Source: Paludibacteraceae bacterium (GTDB taxonomy: Bacteria; Bacteroidota; Bacteroidia; Bacteroidales; Paludibacteraceae). Taken from it: a stretch of DNA of 15,110 nucleotides. The notes under the pieces are model-generated. The model was given only the letters and a program-made list of their open reading frames with translations. It made no database searches and was not told the origin of the DNA. The position numbers were made by a program, and so were the translations under genes. Positions 8,088-14,573 of this stretch are shown here, piece by piece. Each line of letters starts with the position of its first letter. Within the stretch, counting starts at the first letter, position 1. Where the stretch lies: assembly GCA_017542915.1 (NCBI GenBank), contig JAFXWI010000005.1, positions 1 through 15,110 of the forward strand. The letters are read 5' to 3'.

Positions 8088-9703
8088 TTGCCCTGCGCAT
8101 CATATACTTTTCCCTCGAAAGAGATATACGTCTTACCGGCATGGAGCCATTTGTTCGCCCGACGGATCTGTTCGGGCGACAATTGTTGTTGTACACCCGT
8201 AGGAGCCGATTGCGGGGTGATGGTGAAGGTCTCCATAATCACCGTCGTAGGCAGATAGTTCTCATTGCCCGGATGGTATGCTACGACCGTCACTTCGCCC
8301 TCGTTCTCCGGAATGATGATACCTTCTTCGATCGCCAAGAGACAAGACGTATAGGCATAGGTGATCGGCAGACCGGAACTCAACTGCGCCGTAGAGGGCA
8401 CGTTGGTACCTACCGTGAGTTCAGTCTCCTGACCTTCCCAAACAATCGTCTGGACCGCTTTGTTCACATGCAGTCCAACAGGGATCGTACGCTCGTTATA
8501 GACACAACTGTCAGCAGGCTTGAAGAGCAGCGAGAGGGCATAGTCTCTTGCGTTAAGCACCGAATCCGGAGCTATCTCAAGCCACGTGAAGCTACCCTCC
8601 ACCTGACCGAGTGTCTCATGGATAAGCGCATCGCTGAGCGGCTGACCATACGTCAGATCATCTACCGTCACACCGATCATCGGATCGGCTTTGAGGATCT
8701 TCAGACTCTTGGAGACAGACTCCGCAGCATTGAACTTATAGTTACCGGGCTGCGTAGCGGTAAGGGTGACCTCTCCGGCACAAACGACTACCAGATCGCT
8801 GCCCTCCATATAGGCTACGCTCTCATCCGAACTCTCATAGACCACATCCAAGGAAGAGGACGCGAACGCGTTGAACGAGATATGATCGGTTGCTACGCAC
8901 TGATCGATGTCTTGGATCCACGTGAGGGTCTGGTCGTACTTGCTGGTCTGACCGGACACGGCGATACGTACCTCGCGTCCCTCTCCGGCAACAACGATCT
9001 CACCGCTATGCTTTCCTGCCTCCGAATGCGAATAACGGATAGTGAGTTGTGTGGTCTGATTGATGAGGTTCTTCTGACCGATTGTAGTCAGCGAAGCCGA
9101 GAAATGCGGATCTGTCGAAGTGACCGATGCCACGATATTGGTCCAAGTGATCGTCACGTTCTTCTGTCCTTCAGCATCATCCACCATACCGCTACCAAAA
9201 GGCCACTCGTCCGTAGAAGCAGAGAGCTCCTTGAGTTCCGTCACTTTGATCTTACGGAATACAACCGCAGTATGGGCGGATGCCTCGAATTTCAGATAGC
9301 GAGTAGTCGTCGCCAAGTCCAACTCCTCCTTGGTGTCCGTAGAGATAGTATTACCTTCTTTGGTGAGCAGCAAAGACCAGTTATTATGGTCAGCAGACTG
9401 ATAGACGCTGAACGTACCGTTACTACCACCTTGCCAAGCAAAAGAGAGCTTCTCTGCCACCCCCGTCTGCGACAAAGCGATCACACACTCGTCCGTAAAA
9501 GTACTAAAAACAGATATTTTACCAATAGACAAACCGCCTCCCACACCCAAAATAGGATTGGAGAAACTGACATTACTCGTCTTGGAAATAACGGTCTGGG
9601 CGTTGTCGAAATCATTTTTAGTCATCTCGGTATCCCATGCTAACTGCGCTTGAATACCTATACTGAGCATCATCAATGCTATTACAAAGAAAATCTTTTT
9701 CAT
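8075..9703 (-). CDS. Secreted multidomain Ig-like protein with type IX-like C-terminal segment
   Basis: This 542-residue protein of unknown function has a signal peptide (MKKIFFVIALMMLSIGIQAQ). Residues about 25-155 look like a discoidin-type beta-sandwich (FSVYQSADHNNWSLL and TTTRYLKFEASAH, often seen in such domains). Several Ig-like beta repeats follow, with linker phrases such as YDQTLTW and LTATQPGNYKFNAA, then DLTYGQPLSDALI and VNKAVQTIVWEGQ. The C-terminus, KWLHAGKTYISFEGKVYDAQGKLLY, cut here for length as AGKTYISFEGKVYDAQGK, resembles the short sorting ends of type IX-secreted Bacteroidales proteins. It is therefore probably exported to the cell surface. No catalytic motif is visible. 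The gene has its own strong promoter carrying a palindrome, and it converges with the esterase with no space between stops. A role beside the esterase in glycan binding is conceivable but not shown. Confidence 0.8.
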   Translation of the reverse strand: MKKIFFVIALMMLSIGIQAQLAWDTEMTKNDFDNAQTVISKTSNVSFSNPILGVGGGLSIGKISVFSTFTDECVIALSQTGVAEKLSFAWQGGSNGTFSVYQSADHNNWSLLLTKEGNTISTDTKEELDLATTTRYLKFEASAHTAVVFRKIKVTELKELSASTDEWPFGSGMVDDAEGQKNVTITWTNIVASVTSTDPHFSASLTTIGQKNLINQTTQLTIRYSHSEAGKHSGEIVVAGEGREVRIAVSGQTSKYDQTLTWIQDIDQCVATDHISFNAFASSSLDVVYESSDESVAYMEGSDLVVVCAGEVTLTATQPGNYKFNAAESVSKSLKILKADPMIGVTVDDLTYGQPLSDALIHETLGQVEGSFTWLEIAPDSVLNARDYALSLLFKPADSCVYNERTIPVGLHVNKAVQTIVWEGQETELTVGTNVPSTAQLSSGLPITYAYTSCLLAIEEGIIIPENEGEVTVVAYHPGNENYLPTTVIMETFTITPQSAPTGVQQQLSPEQIRRANKWLHAGKTYISFEGKVYDAQGKLLY

Positions 9704-9728
9704 ACCTACATCTTATAAAAAACGACGA

Positions 9729-9760
9729 CAAAATTACAAAAAATCTCCAATATAGGCAAA
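9729..9760 (-). promoter_or_regulatory. Bacteroidota-type promoter of the secreted Ig-like gene
   Basis: On the minus strand TTTG (9760-9757), 20 bases, TAATTTTG (9736-9729) matches the Bacteroidota pattern exactly. Transcription would start near 9722, leaving a leader of about 18 bases. Confidence 0.75.
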
Positions 9761-9771
9761 TATTGCCTATA
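9751..9771. promoter_or_regulatory. Operator-like palindrome over the -33 element
   Basis: TATAGGCAA (9751-9759) and TTGCCTATA (9763-9771) form a perfect 9-base inverted repeat around ATA. It covers the -33 element of the promoter for the secreted Ig-like gene, as expected for a dimeric regulator's site. A small RNA hairpin is a less likely reading, because the repeat lies upstream of the predicted transcription start. Confidence 0.45.
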
Positions 9772-9785
9772 GTTCCTTAATAATA

Positions 9786-9818
9786 GACAAAAAAAAAGCA
9801 ACAAACGTTGCTTTTTTT
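9786..9818 (-). terminator. Intrinsic terminator of the exbB-exbD operon
   Basis: GCAAC and GTTGC arms (9798-9802 and 9807-9811) around an AAAC loop are flanked by a run of A and a run of T. Read on the minus strand this is a hairpin followed by a T-tract, starting about 18 bases after the last exbD stop. The T run on the plus side means it could also work in the other direction. Confidence 0.8.
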
Positions 9819-9836
9819 CTGTTATCGGGTTACTGA

Positions 9837-10307
9837 TTAGTAACTGGTTCGCTGGGTTGCAGCGTAACTGATCTTCAGTGCATAAGCGCGACGGAGCTCT
9901 TGCTTGATGTCAGCGATGACACCCATACGGGTCTCCTTGTCGGCTTTGATCGAGACGGTCATCAAACCTTGCTCGGACTCCTTCATGGACGAACGCTCAT
10001 TGACGATATACTCGCCGATCTCGCTGGTCTCAGCGAAAGCGTCATCGAGCTGGATACGGGTCTCTGCACCATACTGCTTGCGGAACTCTGCCGTAGGCGT
10101 ACCTACGTAGATATAACGCACAAGGGATTTCTTCTCCAGCTTGGTGAGCTCAGTAGCCTGAGGGTTCTTGAACTGCACCTTGTAGCTGACCTCTTTCATA
10201 GACGTAACGGACATGAAGAAGAACAGCAGCATGAAGATAATATCAGGGAGGGACGACGTATTCAACGCCGGCATCTCACGTTTCTCATTTCTACGTATCT
10301 TAGCCAT
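9837..10307 (-). CDS. exbD: ExbD/TolR family protein (second copy)
   Basis: This 156-residue biopolymer-transport protein has one N-terminal membrane segment (about residues 20-36, DIIFMLLFFFMSVTSM) and a periplasmic domain. The Asp in SLPDIIFML is the conserved membrane Asp of ExbD/TolR proton-driven motors, which with ExbB energise TonB-dependent outer-membrane transport or envelope functions. The start is ATG 10307, giving MAKIRRNEKREMPALNTSS; an upstream in-frame ATG at 10445 would add 46 residues lying inside the neighbouring exbD and lacks family support. It is one base downstream of the previous exbD stop and is the last gene of the operon. Its partner protein differs in sequence, suggesting a heteromeric pair. 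Confidence 0.88.
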   Translation of the reverse strand: MAKIRRNEKREMPALNTSSLPDIIFMLLFFFMSVTSMKEVSYKVQFKNPQATELTKLEKKSLVRYIYVGTPTAEFRKQYGAETRIQLDDAFAETSEIGEYIVNERSSMKESEQGLMTVSIKADKETRMGVIADIKQELRRAYALKISYAATQRTSY

Positions 10308-10308
10308 A

Positions 10309-10887
10309 TTAGTTACCGTAATTTTTAGGTTCAGCTTCCGAAATCTTCTGAGGATAGATCTTTTGGATCTGTTTCTGCTGATCCTCTTCGAGTTCGTTAT
10401 AAGCTTTGTGGAAATACTTCTGCGCACATTCTTCACGCAATTCATTATAAGCAGCTACGAGCTCATTCTGCACATCGAGATACGCCTGATATTGGGTATC
10501 CACGTCGTTCTGAACGGAGATGACGTGATCCTTGGTGTACTTGAGTACGCCGAAGGGAGCACCGAAATCCTCCTCGAACAACTTCGGATAGAAATCCGCG
10601 TTATTCTCGTTTAAGATGAACTCTTTAGCCCTCTCGCGAAGTTGCTTCACATCCATCAACTGACCCTGCACCATCAATTGGTTAGCCGAGTTGATCTTGA
10701 CAACCAAAAGGTTACGTTTGTTGATATCCTTATCCTCCACTTTCTGGTCGGGCGGAATAGGAGCAGGCAGACGGCGAGCCAGTCCTTGGTTTACATCCAT
10801 AGAGGTGGTCACCAAGAAGAAAATCAGCAACAGGAACGAGATGTCGGCCATGGAACTGGCGTTAATCTGTGGGATTTTCTTTGCCAT
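10309..10887 (-). CDS. exbD: ExbD/TolR family protein (first copy)
   Basis: This 192-residue member of the ExbD/TolR family has a short cytoplasmic N-terminus (MAKKIPQINASSMAD), one membrane segment (ISFLLLIFFLVTTSM) and a periplasmic domain. Asp15 in SMADISF is the conserved proton-path residue. From about residue 90 the protein has an acidic, charged, probably helical stretch (LDVQNELVAAYNELREE, then YNELEEDQQKQIQKIYP) that is longer than in standard ExbD and absent from its neighbour. It follows the small membrane protein by 12 bases and is followed after one base by the second exbD. Two unlike exbD genes behind one exbB is a recurrent Bacteroidales arrangement. Confidence 0.87.
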   Translation of the reverse strand: MAKKIPQINASSMADISFLLLIFFLVTTSMDVNQGLARRLPAPIPPDQKVEDKDINKRNLLVVKINSANQLMVQGQLMDVKQLRERAKEFILNENNADFYPKLFEEDFGAPFGVLKYTKDHVISVQNDVDTQYQAYLDVQNELVAAYNELREECAQKYFHKAYNELEEDQQKQIQKIYPQKISEAEPKNYGN

Positions 10888-10899
10888 GATAAATGTGAT

Positions 10900-11379
10900 T
10901 TACTTCGACAGTTTTTTGGTATATATTATACCCCAGATCATCGTACAGATAGTAGCGGTGATAAGGAAGTAACAAGCATAGATAACAGCGTCAGCCAATT
11001 GAGCCCAAGCGCCTTGGTTATCTGTGCCTTCATAACCGATAATATTGATTTTCTCCGGGCTACCGAGGAACCAGCAGACACATGCGAGGACAACGAATCC
11101 GCATACTACGCCCAGCGTCATATACGCCTTACGACGGTTGGTCTTCCAGTTGTTGGCAAAGTCAACACAAACCACACAAAGGGTGATCAGCACTACCAGA
11201 CCTACCAAGATGTAGACCCAAGTGAGGAATGCATCGGTGAAACGCGGGATATCCAAGAAATCACCGGCTACCTCCAGACTACCGTTCGAGCCGCCGAGGA
11301 AGAACATTGCGATGAACACAATGCCCAACGCCAAAAGCGTCCAAAGGGTAATTTTAGGTAATAATTTATAATCTTTCAT
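10900..11379 (-). CDS. Small four-helix membrane protein of unknown function in exb operon
   Basis: The 159-residue protein has four likely membrane segments, near residues 10-28 (ITLWTLLALGIVFIAMFF), 50-72 (FLTWVYILVGLVVLITLCVV), 87-105 and 131-152. No catalytic or binding motif is visible and I do not recognise a named family. It lies between exbB and the exbD pair, with 60 bases before it and 12 bases after, so it is most likely an accessory subunit or stabiliser of the same motor. Proteins of this shape accompany exbB/exbD in Bacteroidales, to my knowledge without an assigned role. Confidence 0.75.
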   Translation of the reverse strand: MKDYKLLPKITLWTLLALGIVFIAMFFLGGSNGSLEVAGDFLDIPRFTDAFLTWVYILVGLVVLITLCVVCVDFANNWKTNRRKAYMTLGVVCGFVVLACVCWFLGSPEKINIIGYEGTDNQGAWAQLADAVIYACYFLITATICTMIWGIIYTKKLSK

Positions 11380-11409
11380 AATTGCTCAGAATTTATAAGT
11401 TCTATAGTT

Positions 11410-11430
11410 CGCGCACGTACGCACGCGTAC
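11410..11430. other. Alternating purine-pyrimidine tract with small inverted repeat
   Basis: Positions 11410-11430 alternate pyrimidine and purine without a break, mainly CG, CA and TA steps. The 3' part holds GTACGC and GCGTAC arms (11417-11422 and 11425-11430) two bases apart. It lies between exbB and the membrane protein. Such tracts can adopt Z-DNA or form a weak hairpin that changes expression between operon genes; neither is shown. Confidence 0.5.
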
Positions 11431-11439
11431 CTTATATTA

Positions 11440-12258
11440 TTATTTCTTCTGGGCAGCGTCGTACTCTACTACGATATCGAGCAGGCTAATCGAGCTGTCC
11501 TCCATTTCATTAACCAGACCCTCAATGAGGCTGAGAATGTAGTTGTAGAACAACTGCAGAACAATAGCAATAATCAAACCGAGCAACGTAGTCAACAGAG
11601 CGACCTTGATACCACCGGCAACAACGGTAGCCGAGATATCACCAACTTGCTGGATCTTATCGAAGGCCTCGATCATACCGATAATGGTACCCAAGAATCC
11701 GAGTGACGGAGCGATCGAGATGAAGAGCGAGATCCAAGAGAGGTTCTTCTCCAAGAGACCGAGCTGTACGCCACCATAAGAAGCAACAGTCTTCTCTACT
11801 ACATCGATACCCTCATCGTAACGGCTCAAGCCCTGATAGAAGATCGAAGCTACCGGACCGCGAGTATTGCGGCAAACATCCAGAGCCTTCTCAATACCAC
11901 CTTGCTTGAGAGCAGCCTCGATATTAGCAAGCAGCTCTTTGGTGTTAGTTTTGCTGAGCGACAGATAAATAATACGCTCGATACAGAGAGCCAAACCAAA
12001 AACCAAGGTAACGAGAGTCAAAGCCATGAAGCCTGCACCACCTTCAATAAATTTTGTTTTGAGGGTCTTGTGAAGAGCGACCATACCCCCAGCTTCCTCA
12101 GCAGGAGTTTCTGCTACTTCTTCCACTGCCTGAGCAGCTTCATCTACGTTTTCTACAGCGGCCTCCTCAACAGGAGCTGCTGCCTCTTGTGCCATAAGAG
12201 CTGCGCTGCCAAAAGTCAGCATAGCCAGCACCGTAAGGGTTGCAAATACTTTTTTCAT
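11440..12258 (-). CDS. exbB: MotA/TolQ/ExbB family proton channel with acidic periplasmic extension
   Basis: This 272-residue inner-membrane protein forms the proton-conducting part of the Exb motor. It begins with a signal-like segment (about 1-23, ending ALMAQ), then an Ala/Glu/Val-rich acidic stretch to about residue 56, repeated in pattern around EEAAVENVDEAAQAVEEVAE. Three membrane helices follow: GFMALTLVTLVFGLALCIE, the SLFISIAPSLGFLGTIIGM helix with the family GTIIGM signature, and IKVALLTTLLGLIIAIVLQL. The order and loop lengths fit ExbB/TolQ. It is the first gene of the operon with the membrane protein and the two exbD genes. No strong promoter lies directly upstream; transcription may come from the tRNA-Ser promoter or a weak site at 12403-12433. 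Confidence 0.92.
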   Translation of the reverse strand: MKKVFATLTVLAMLTFGSAALMAQEAAAPVEEAAVENVDEAAQAVEEVAETPAEEAGGMVALHKTLKTKFIEGGAGFMALTLVTLVFGLALCIERIIYLSLSKTNTKELLANIEAALKQGGIEKALDVCRNTRGPVASIFYQGLSRYDEGIDVVEKTVASYGGVQLGLLEKNLSWISLFISIAPSLGFLGTIIGMIEAFDKIQQVGDISATVVAGGIKVALLTTLLGLIIAIVLQLFYNYILSLIEGLVNEMEDSSISLLDIVVEYDAAQKK

Positions 12259-12468
12259 GAGAATCTTTTTATTAAGTTATTTATTTGTGTTTTATTTTTT
12301 CGGTTAATGTGTGTGTTGCGGAGCTCTCCTTGACGGGGATTCGGACACTGCCTTGCTTTGCAATTCCCCCGAATCCCCACAGTCTGCCACGGGCATCCTG
12401 TGCAAATCTTTTGCGACCATCCGTGTCTGCAAGCAAGCTTTCATCCCCGGCTTGCCGCAAAATCTTTG
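12259..12468 (-). ncRNA. Structured GC-rich leader between tRNA-Ser and exbB
   Basis: This 210-base gap holds no convincing gene. It contains several inverted repeats: a perfect 7-base hairpin at 12455-12471 that takes in the tRNA 3' end; GCAAGC/GCTTGC arms near 12429-12455; and a 10-base stem GGGGATTCGG (12335-12344) with CCGAATCCCC (12369-12378), whose loop holds a further TTGC/GCAA hairpin. The word GACGGGGATTCG occurs here and in the tRNA T-arm, so part may be a tRNA remnant. The 60 bases nearest exbB are AT-rich. It could be an untranslated leader with regulatory structure. Confidence 0.35.
12403..12433 (-). promoter_or_regulatory. Weak candidate exbB promoter
   Basis: Minus-strand CTTG (12433-12430), 19 bases, AAGATTTG (12410-12403) matches the Bacteroidota pattern at three of four and seven of eight positions. 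It would give exbB a leader of about 140 bases. It lies in a region full of inverted repeats, so the match may be chance. Confidence 0.22.
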
Positions 12469-12556
12469 CGGAGAGACGGGGATTCGAACCCCGGAAACCC
12501 TTTTGGAGTTTACACGCTTTCCAGGCGTGCCTCTTCAACCACTCGAGCATCTCTCC
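12469..12556 (-). tRNA. tRNA-Ser(GGA)
   Basis: The minus strand gives a full class II tRNA. The acceptor stem GGAGAGA pairs with TCTCTCC, the discriminator is G73, the anticodon stem CACGC/GCGTG frames loop CTGGAAA with anticodon GGA (12522-12520), a long variable arm follows, and the T-arm reads CGGGGTTCGAATCCCCG. GGA reads serine codons UCC and UCU. CCA is not encoded. Confidence 0.96.
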
Positions 12557-12646
12557 ATTGCGTTCGACGCCAAATAGCGTCTCCGCACGACCCCAAAAAT
12601 GAACATTTTCAGGGTACCCACAAAGGGGATTTTTCAAAATCGGCTA

Positions 12647-12678
12647 CAAAATTACTACAAATTATTCATATACGCAAG
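12647..12678 (-). promoter_or_regulatory. Promoter for tRNA-Ser and possibly exbB
   Basis: Minus-strand CTTG (12678-12675), 20 bases, TAATTTTG (12654-12647). The -7 box is identical to those of prmC and the secreted Ig-like gene; the -33 box differs by one base. A transcript from about 12640 would read through a leader with a GACGC/GCGTC hairpin into the tRNA. Confidence 0.6.
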
Positions 12679-12724
12679 TTTTTTGGCAATTATTTTTTAT
12701 TTTGTTACATTTTTTCGTCGATTA

Positions 12725-12756
12725 TTTGCATATATCAAAAAAAAACACTAACTTTG
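12725..12756 (+). promoter_or_regulatory. Bacteroidota-type promoter of udk
   Basis: TTTG (12725-12728), 20 bases, TAACTTTG (12749-12756), followed by CACCCC, is an exact match to the pattern. It faces away from the tRNA promoter and gives udk a leader of about 44 bases that is largely repeat-derived. Confidence 0.8.
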
Positions 12757-12765
12757 CACCCCGAA

Positions 12766-12801
12766 TAAATGAAAAATTCGTAAATGACTAAATTGTAAAT
12801 G
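12766..12801. repeat. Degenerate AAATGGTAAATGACC-type repeat in udk leader
   Basis: TAAATGA, CTAAATT and GTAAATG words match the minus-strand reading of the prmC 15-base tandem (AAATGGTAAATGACC) with a few changes. They fill most of the udk leader. Confidence 0.55.
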
Positions 12802-12806
12802 TCTTT

Positions 12807-13421
12807 ATGTTTATCATCGGCATTGCGGGCGGTACCGGCTCGGGTAAAACAACGGTAGTCAGAAAACTCATTGAACGCCTTCCGAAAGGCGAAGTGGTAG
12901 TCATCCCTCAGGATTCGTATTACAAAGACAGCAGTAACGTGCCCGTAGAGGAGCGTCAAAACATCAACTTTGACCATCCGGACGCGTTTGACTGGAGTTT
13001 ATTGACGAAGCATATAGCGATGCTCAAAGACGGTCAAGCCATTGAGCAACCTATATACTCCTATATAACGTGTACGCGCTCGGAGGAGACGATTCATATC
13101 GAGCCCAAGGAGGTGATCATCGTTGAGGGTATCATGGCGTTGCGCGAACCCAACATGCGCAAGCAGATGGATCTGAAGATCTTCGTGGATGCGGATGCGG
13201 ATGACCGTCTGATACGTGTCATGAAACGCGATGTCATTGAGCGTGGCAGAACAGCAGAGGCGGTGATCGAGCGTTACCAACGCGTGCTCAAACCGATGCA
13301 CGAGCAGTTCATCGAGCCTTGTAAGCGTTTCGCAGATGTCATTGTGCCGCAGGGCGGACACAACAACGCAGCGATCAACATGCTTGCCAAGTTCGTTAAA
13401 CAGCAACTTAGCGACAAATAA
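12807..13421 (+). CDS. udk: Uridine kinase
   Basis: Uridine kinase phosphorylates uridine and cytidine with ATP or GTP in pyrimidine salvage, in the cytoplasm. The 204-residue length is standard. The P-loop GGTGSGKT is at residues 8-15, right after the N-terminal strand MFIIGIA. The substrate region shows PQDSYYKD and NFDHPDAFDW, both characteristic of Udk, and the later strand IIVEGIMAL and the lid arginines in DRLIRVMKRDVIERGR are present. ATG 12807 is chosen because it places the P-loop correctly; an ATG at 12799 is out of frame. It is probably the first gene of an operon with the two CHR transporters, the first of which begins 15 bases after the stop in the same frame. Confidence 0.95.
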   Translation: MFIIGIAGGTGSGKTTVVRKLIERLPKGEVVVIPQDSYYKDSSNVPVEERQNINFDHPDAFDWSLLTKHIAMLKDGQAIEQPIYSYITCTRSEETIHIEPKEVIIVEGIMALREPNMRKQMDLKIFVDADADDRLIRVMKRDVIERGRTAEAVIERYQRVLKPMHEQFIEPCKRFADVIVPQGGHNNAAINMLAKFVKQQLSDK

Positions 13422-13436
13422 ATTTGTCACGTTAAA

Positions 13437-13970
13437 TTGTTTTTTCAACTTTTTTGGACATATTTGAAAATCGGCACCTTCACCTTAGGTGGAGGATACG
13501 CCATGTTGCCTCTTATCCAGCGCGAAGTGGTTCAAACCAAAGGCTGGATTGACGAAGAGGAGTTTCTCAACATGATTGCTTTGGCGCAAGCCGCACCGGG
13601 GTTGATAGCCGTCAACTCCGCTATTTTCATCGGTTGGAGAATAGGAGGCTGGAAGGGCGTGTGCGGAGCGGTGTTAGGAGCGGTGCTGCCTTCATTCCTG
13701 ATTATCCTCGTTATAGCGATGGTATTTGCGGACTGGAAAGAACTGCCTGCTGTGGAAGCCGCCTTCAAAGGCATTCGCCCGGCGGTAGTAGCGCTCATCG
13801 CAGCGCCGCTGTTCAAGTTATCCAAATCCGCCAAACTGAGCGGATGGTATCTGCTTATCCCCGTCACGGCAGCATTGCTCATCTGGCTCGGAAAAGTCAA
13901 TCCCGTGTGGGTGATCATCACCACCATCGTGAGCACGCTACTTGTAGTACATTTAAAAATTAAGAATTAA
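13437..13970 (+). CDS. CHR-family transporter half (chromate-type), first of a pair
   Basis: This 177-residue membrane protein is a half-size member of the CHR (ChrA-like) family, which exports chromate in the best studied cases; in anaerobic gut-type bacteria the natural substrate is unknown. The family pattern is present: FTLGGGYAMLPLIQREV, KGWIDEEEF, AQAAPGLIAVNSAIFIGWRI and GAVLPSFLII, followed by further hydrophobic helices. The only start in the space after udk is TTG 13437; upstream in-frame codons up to the udk stop include no ATG or GTG. The last residues, LKIKN, and the stop codon come from a heptad repeat. The second half follows 15 bases later, and the two probably form a heterodimer. 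Confidence 0.88.
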   Translation: MFFQLFWTYLKIGTFTLGGGYAMLPLIQREVVQTKGWIDEEEFLNMIALAQAAPGLIAVNSAIFIGWRIGGWKGVCGAVLGAVLPSFLIILVIAMVFADWKELPAVEAAFKGIRPAVVALIAAPLFKLSKSAKLSGWYLLIPVTAALLIWLGKVNPVWVIITTIVSTLLVVHLKIKN

Positions 13971-13983
13971 AAATTAAAAATTA
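13956..13983. repeat. Heptad repeat AAAATTA between the two CHR genes
   Basis: Four units (AAAATTA, AGAATTA, AAAATTA, AAAATTA) end the first CHR gene and fill the gap. This is the same family as the two ribD copies. Confidence 0.9.
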
Positions 13984-13985
13984 TT

Positions 13986-14573
13986 TTGCTATACCTGCAA
14001 CTGTTTATATCATTCTTCAAGATCGGTCTCTTCGGGTTCGGAGGAGGCTTGGCTATCCTGTCGCTGATACAGATGGAGGTGGAGGAGCACGGCTGGATGA
14101 CGCAGCAGGAATTTGTGGATATCGTAGCGGTGAGTCAGGTAACGCCCGGACCGATAGGCATCAACTGCGCCACGTATGTCGGTTACACTACTGCCGGTAT
14201 ATGGGGAAGCGTGCTTGCTACATTTGCCATTGTGCTACCGAGTCTGATCATCATGCTCAGTATCTGCAAGGCATATTTCTGGCTCAACAAGCGGTTCAAA
14301 GGTAATCCGTATTTCGAGCAGACCCTCCGCATCCTGCGTTTCACGGTCATCGGTCTGATTGCCTCCGCAGCACTCATGCTCATCAAACCCACCAATTTCA
14401 TTGATCCTGTCAGTTGGATCATCTTCGGAGCAGTAGCCCTCTTCACGGTGCTGCCGGAACTAATAAAAGGCAAAAAACTTTCGCCTTTTGCCTTTCATCT
14501 TACCTCCTTTTTCAGTCACCCTATTCTGCTGATTGTCCTTGCCGGCATCGCCGGTTATTGTCTGTACGCCTAA
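13986..14573 (+). CDS. CHR-family transporter half (chromate-type), second of a pair
   Basis: This 195-residue half-size CHR protein shows FGFGGGLAILSLIQMEV, EHGWMTQQEF, SQVTPGPIGINCATYVGY and FAIVLPSLIIM in the family order, with several membrane helices after that. It resembles its upstream neighbour closely enough to suggest an old duplication, as is usual for paired short CHR proteins. The start is TTG 13986: the preceding frame back to the stop at 13968 offers only ATT, TTA and AAA codons, so the gene, like its partner, lacks an ATG. An inverted heptad tract codes for KKLSPFAFHLTS near residue 164-172, in the loop before the last helix. The 3' end overlaps the convergent helicase gene by four bases. 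Confidence 0.88.
   Translation: MLYLQLFISFFKIGLFGFGGGLAILSLIQMEVEEHGWMTQQEFVDIVAVSQVTPGPIGINCATYVGYTTAGIWGSVLATFAIVLPSLIIMLSICKAYFWLNKRFKGNPYFEQTLRILRFTVIGLIASAALMLIKPTNFIDPVSWIIFGAVALFTVLPELIKGKKLSPFAFHLTSFFSHPILLIVLAGIAGYCLYA
14475..14502. repeat. Inverted AAAGGCG-type heptad repeat in second CHR gene
   Basis: AAACTTT, CGCCTTT, TGCCTTT, CATCTTA on the plus strand read AAAGGCA, AAAGGCG, AAAGTTT on the minus strand, the family seen at 1731-1786 in the other direction. Confidence 0.65.

Noticed and set aside
8141..9643. A 500-codon open frame on the plus strand
   Set aside because: It is antisense to the secreted Ig-like gene, has no recognisable domain, and its Arg/His-rich composition is that of a shadow frame. 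The minus-strand product has a signal peptide, ordered domains and its own promoter.
10308..10445. Upstream start for the last exbD
   Set aside because: The extra 46 residues lie inside the preceding exbD and are a basic shadow; ATG 10307 gives a normal ExbD start one base after the previous stop.
12281..12637. A minus-strand frame of 118 codons over the tRNA
   Set aside because: It is translation of tRNA-Ser (EWLKRHAWK, GFRGSNPRLS), a common false gene.
13437..14573. Split single ChrA gene broken by a frameshift
   Set aside because: Each half has a complete family pattern from its own N-terminus, as in known paired short CHR proteins, so two genes are the simpler reading.
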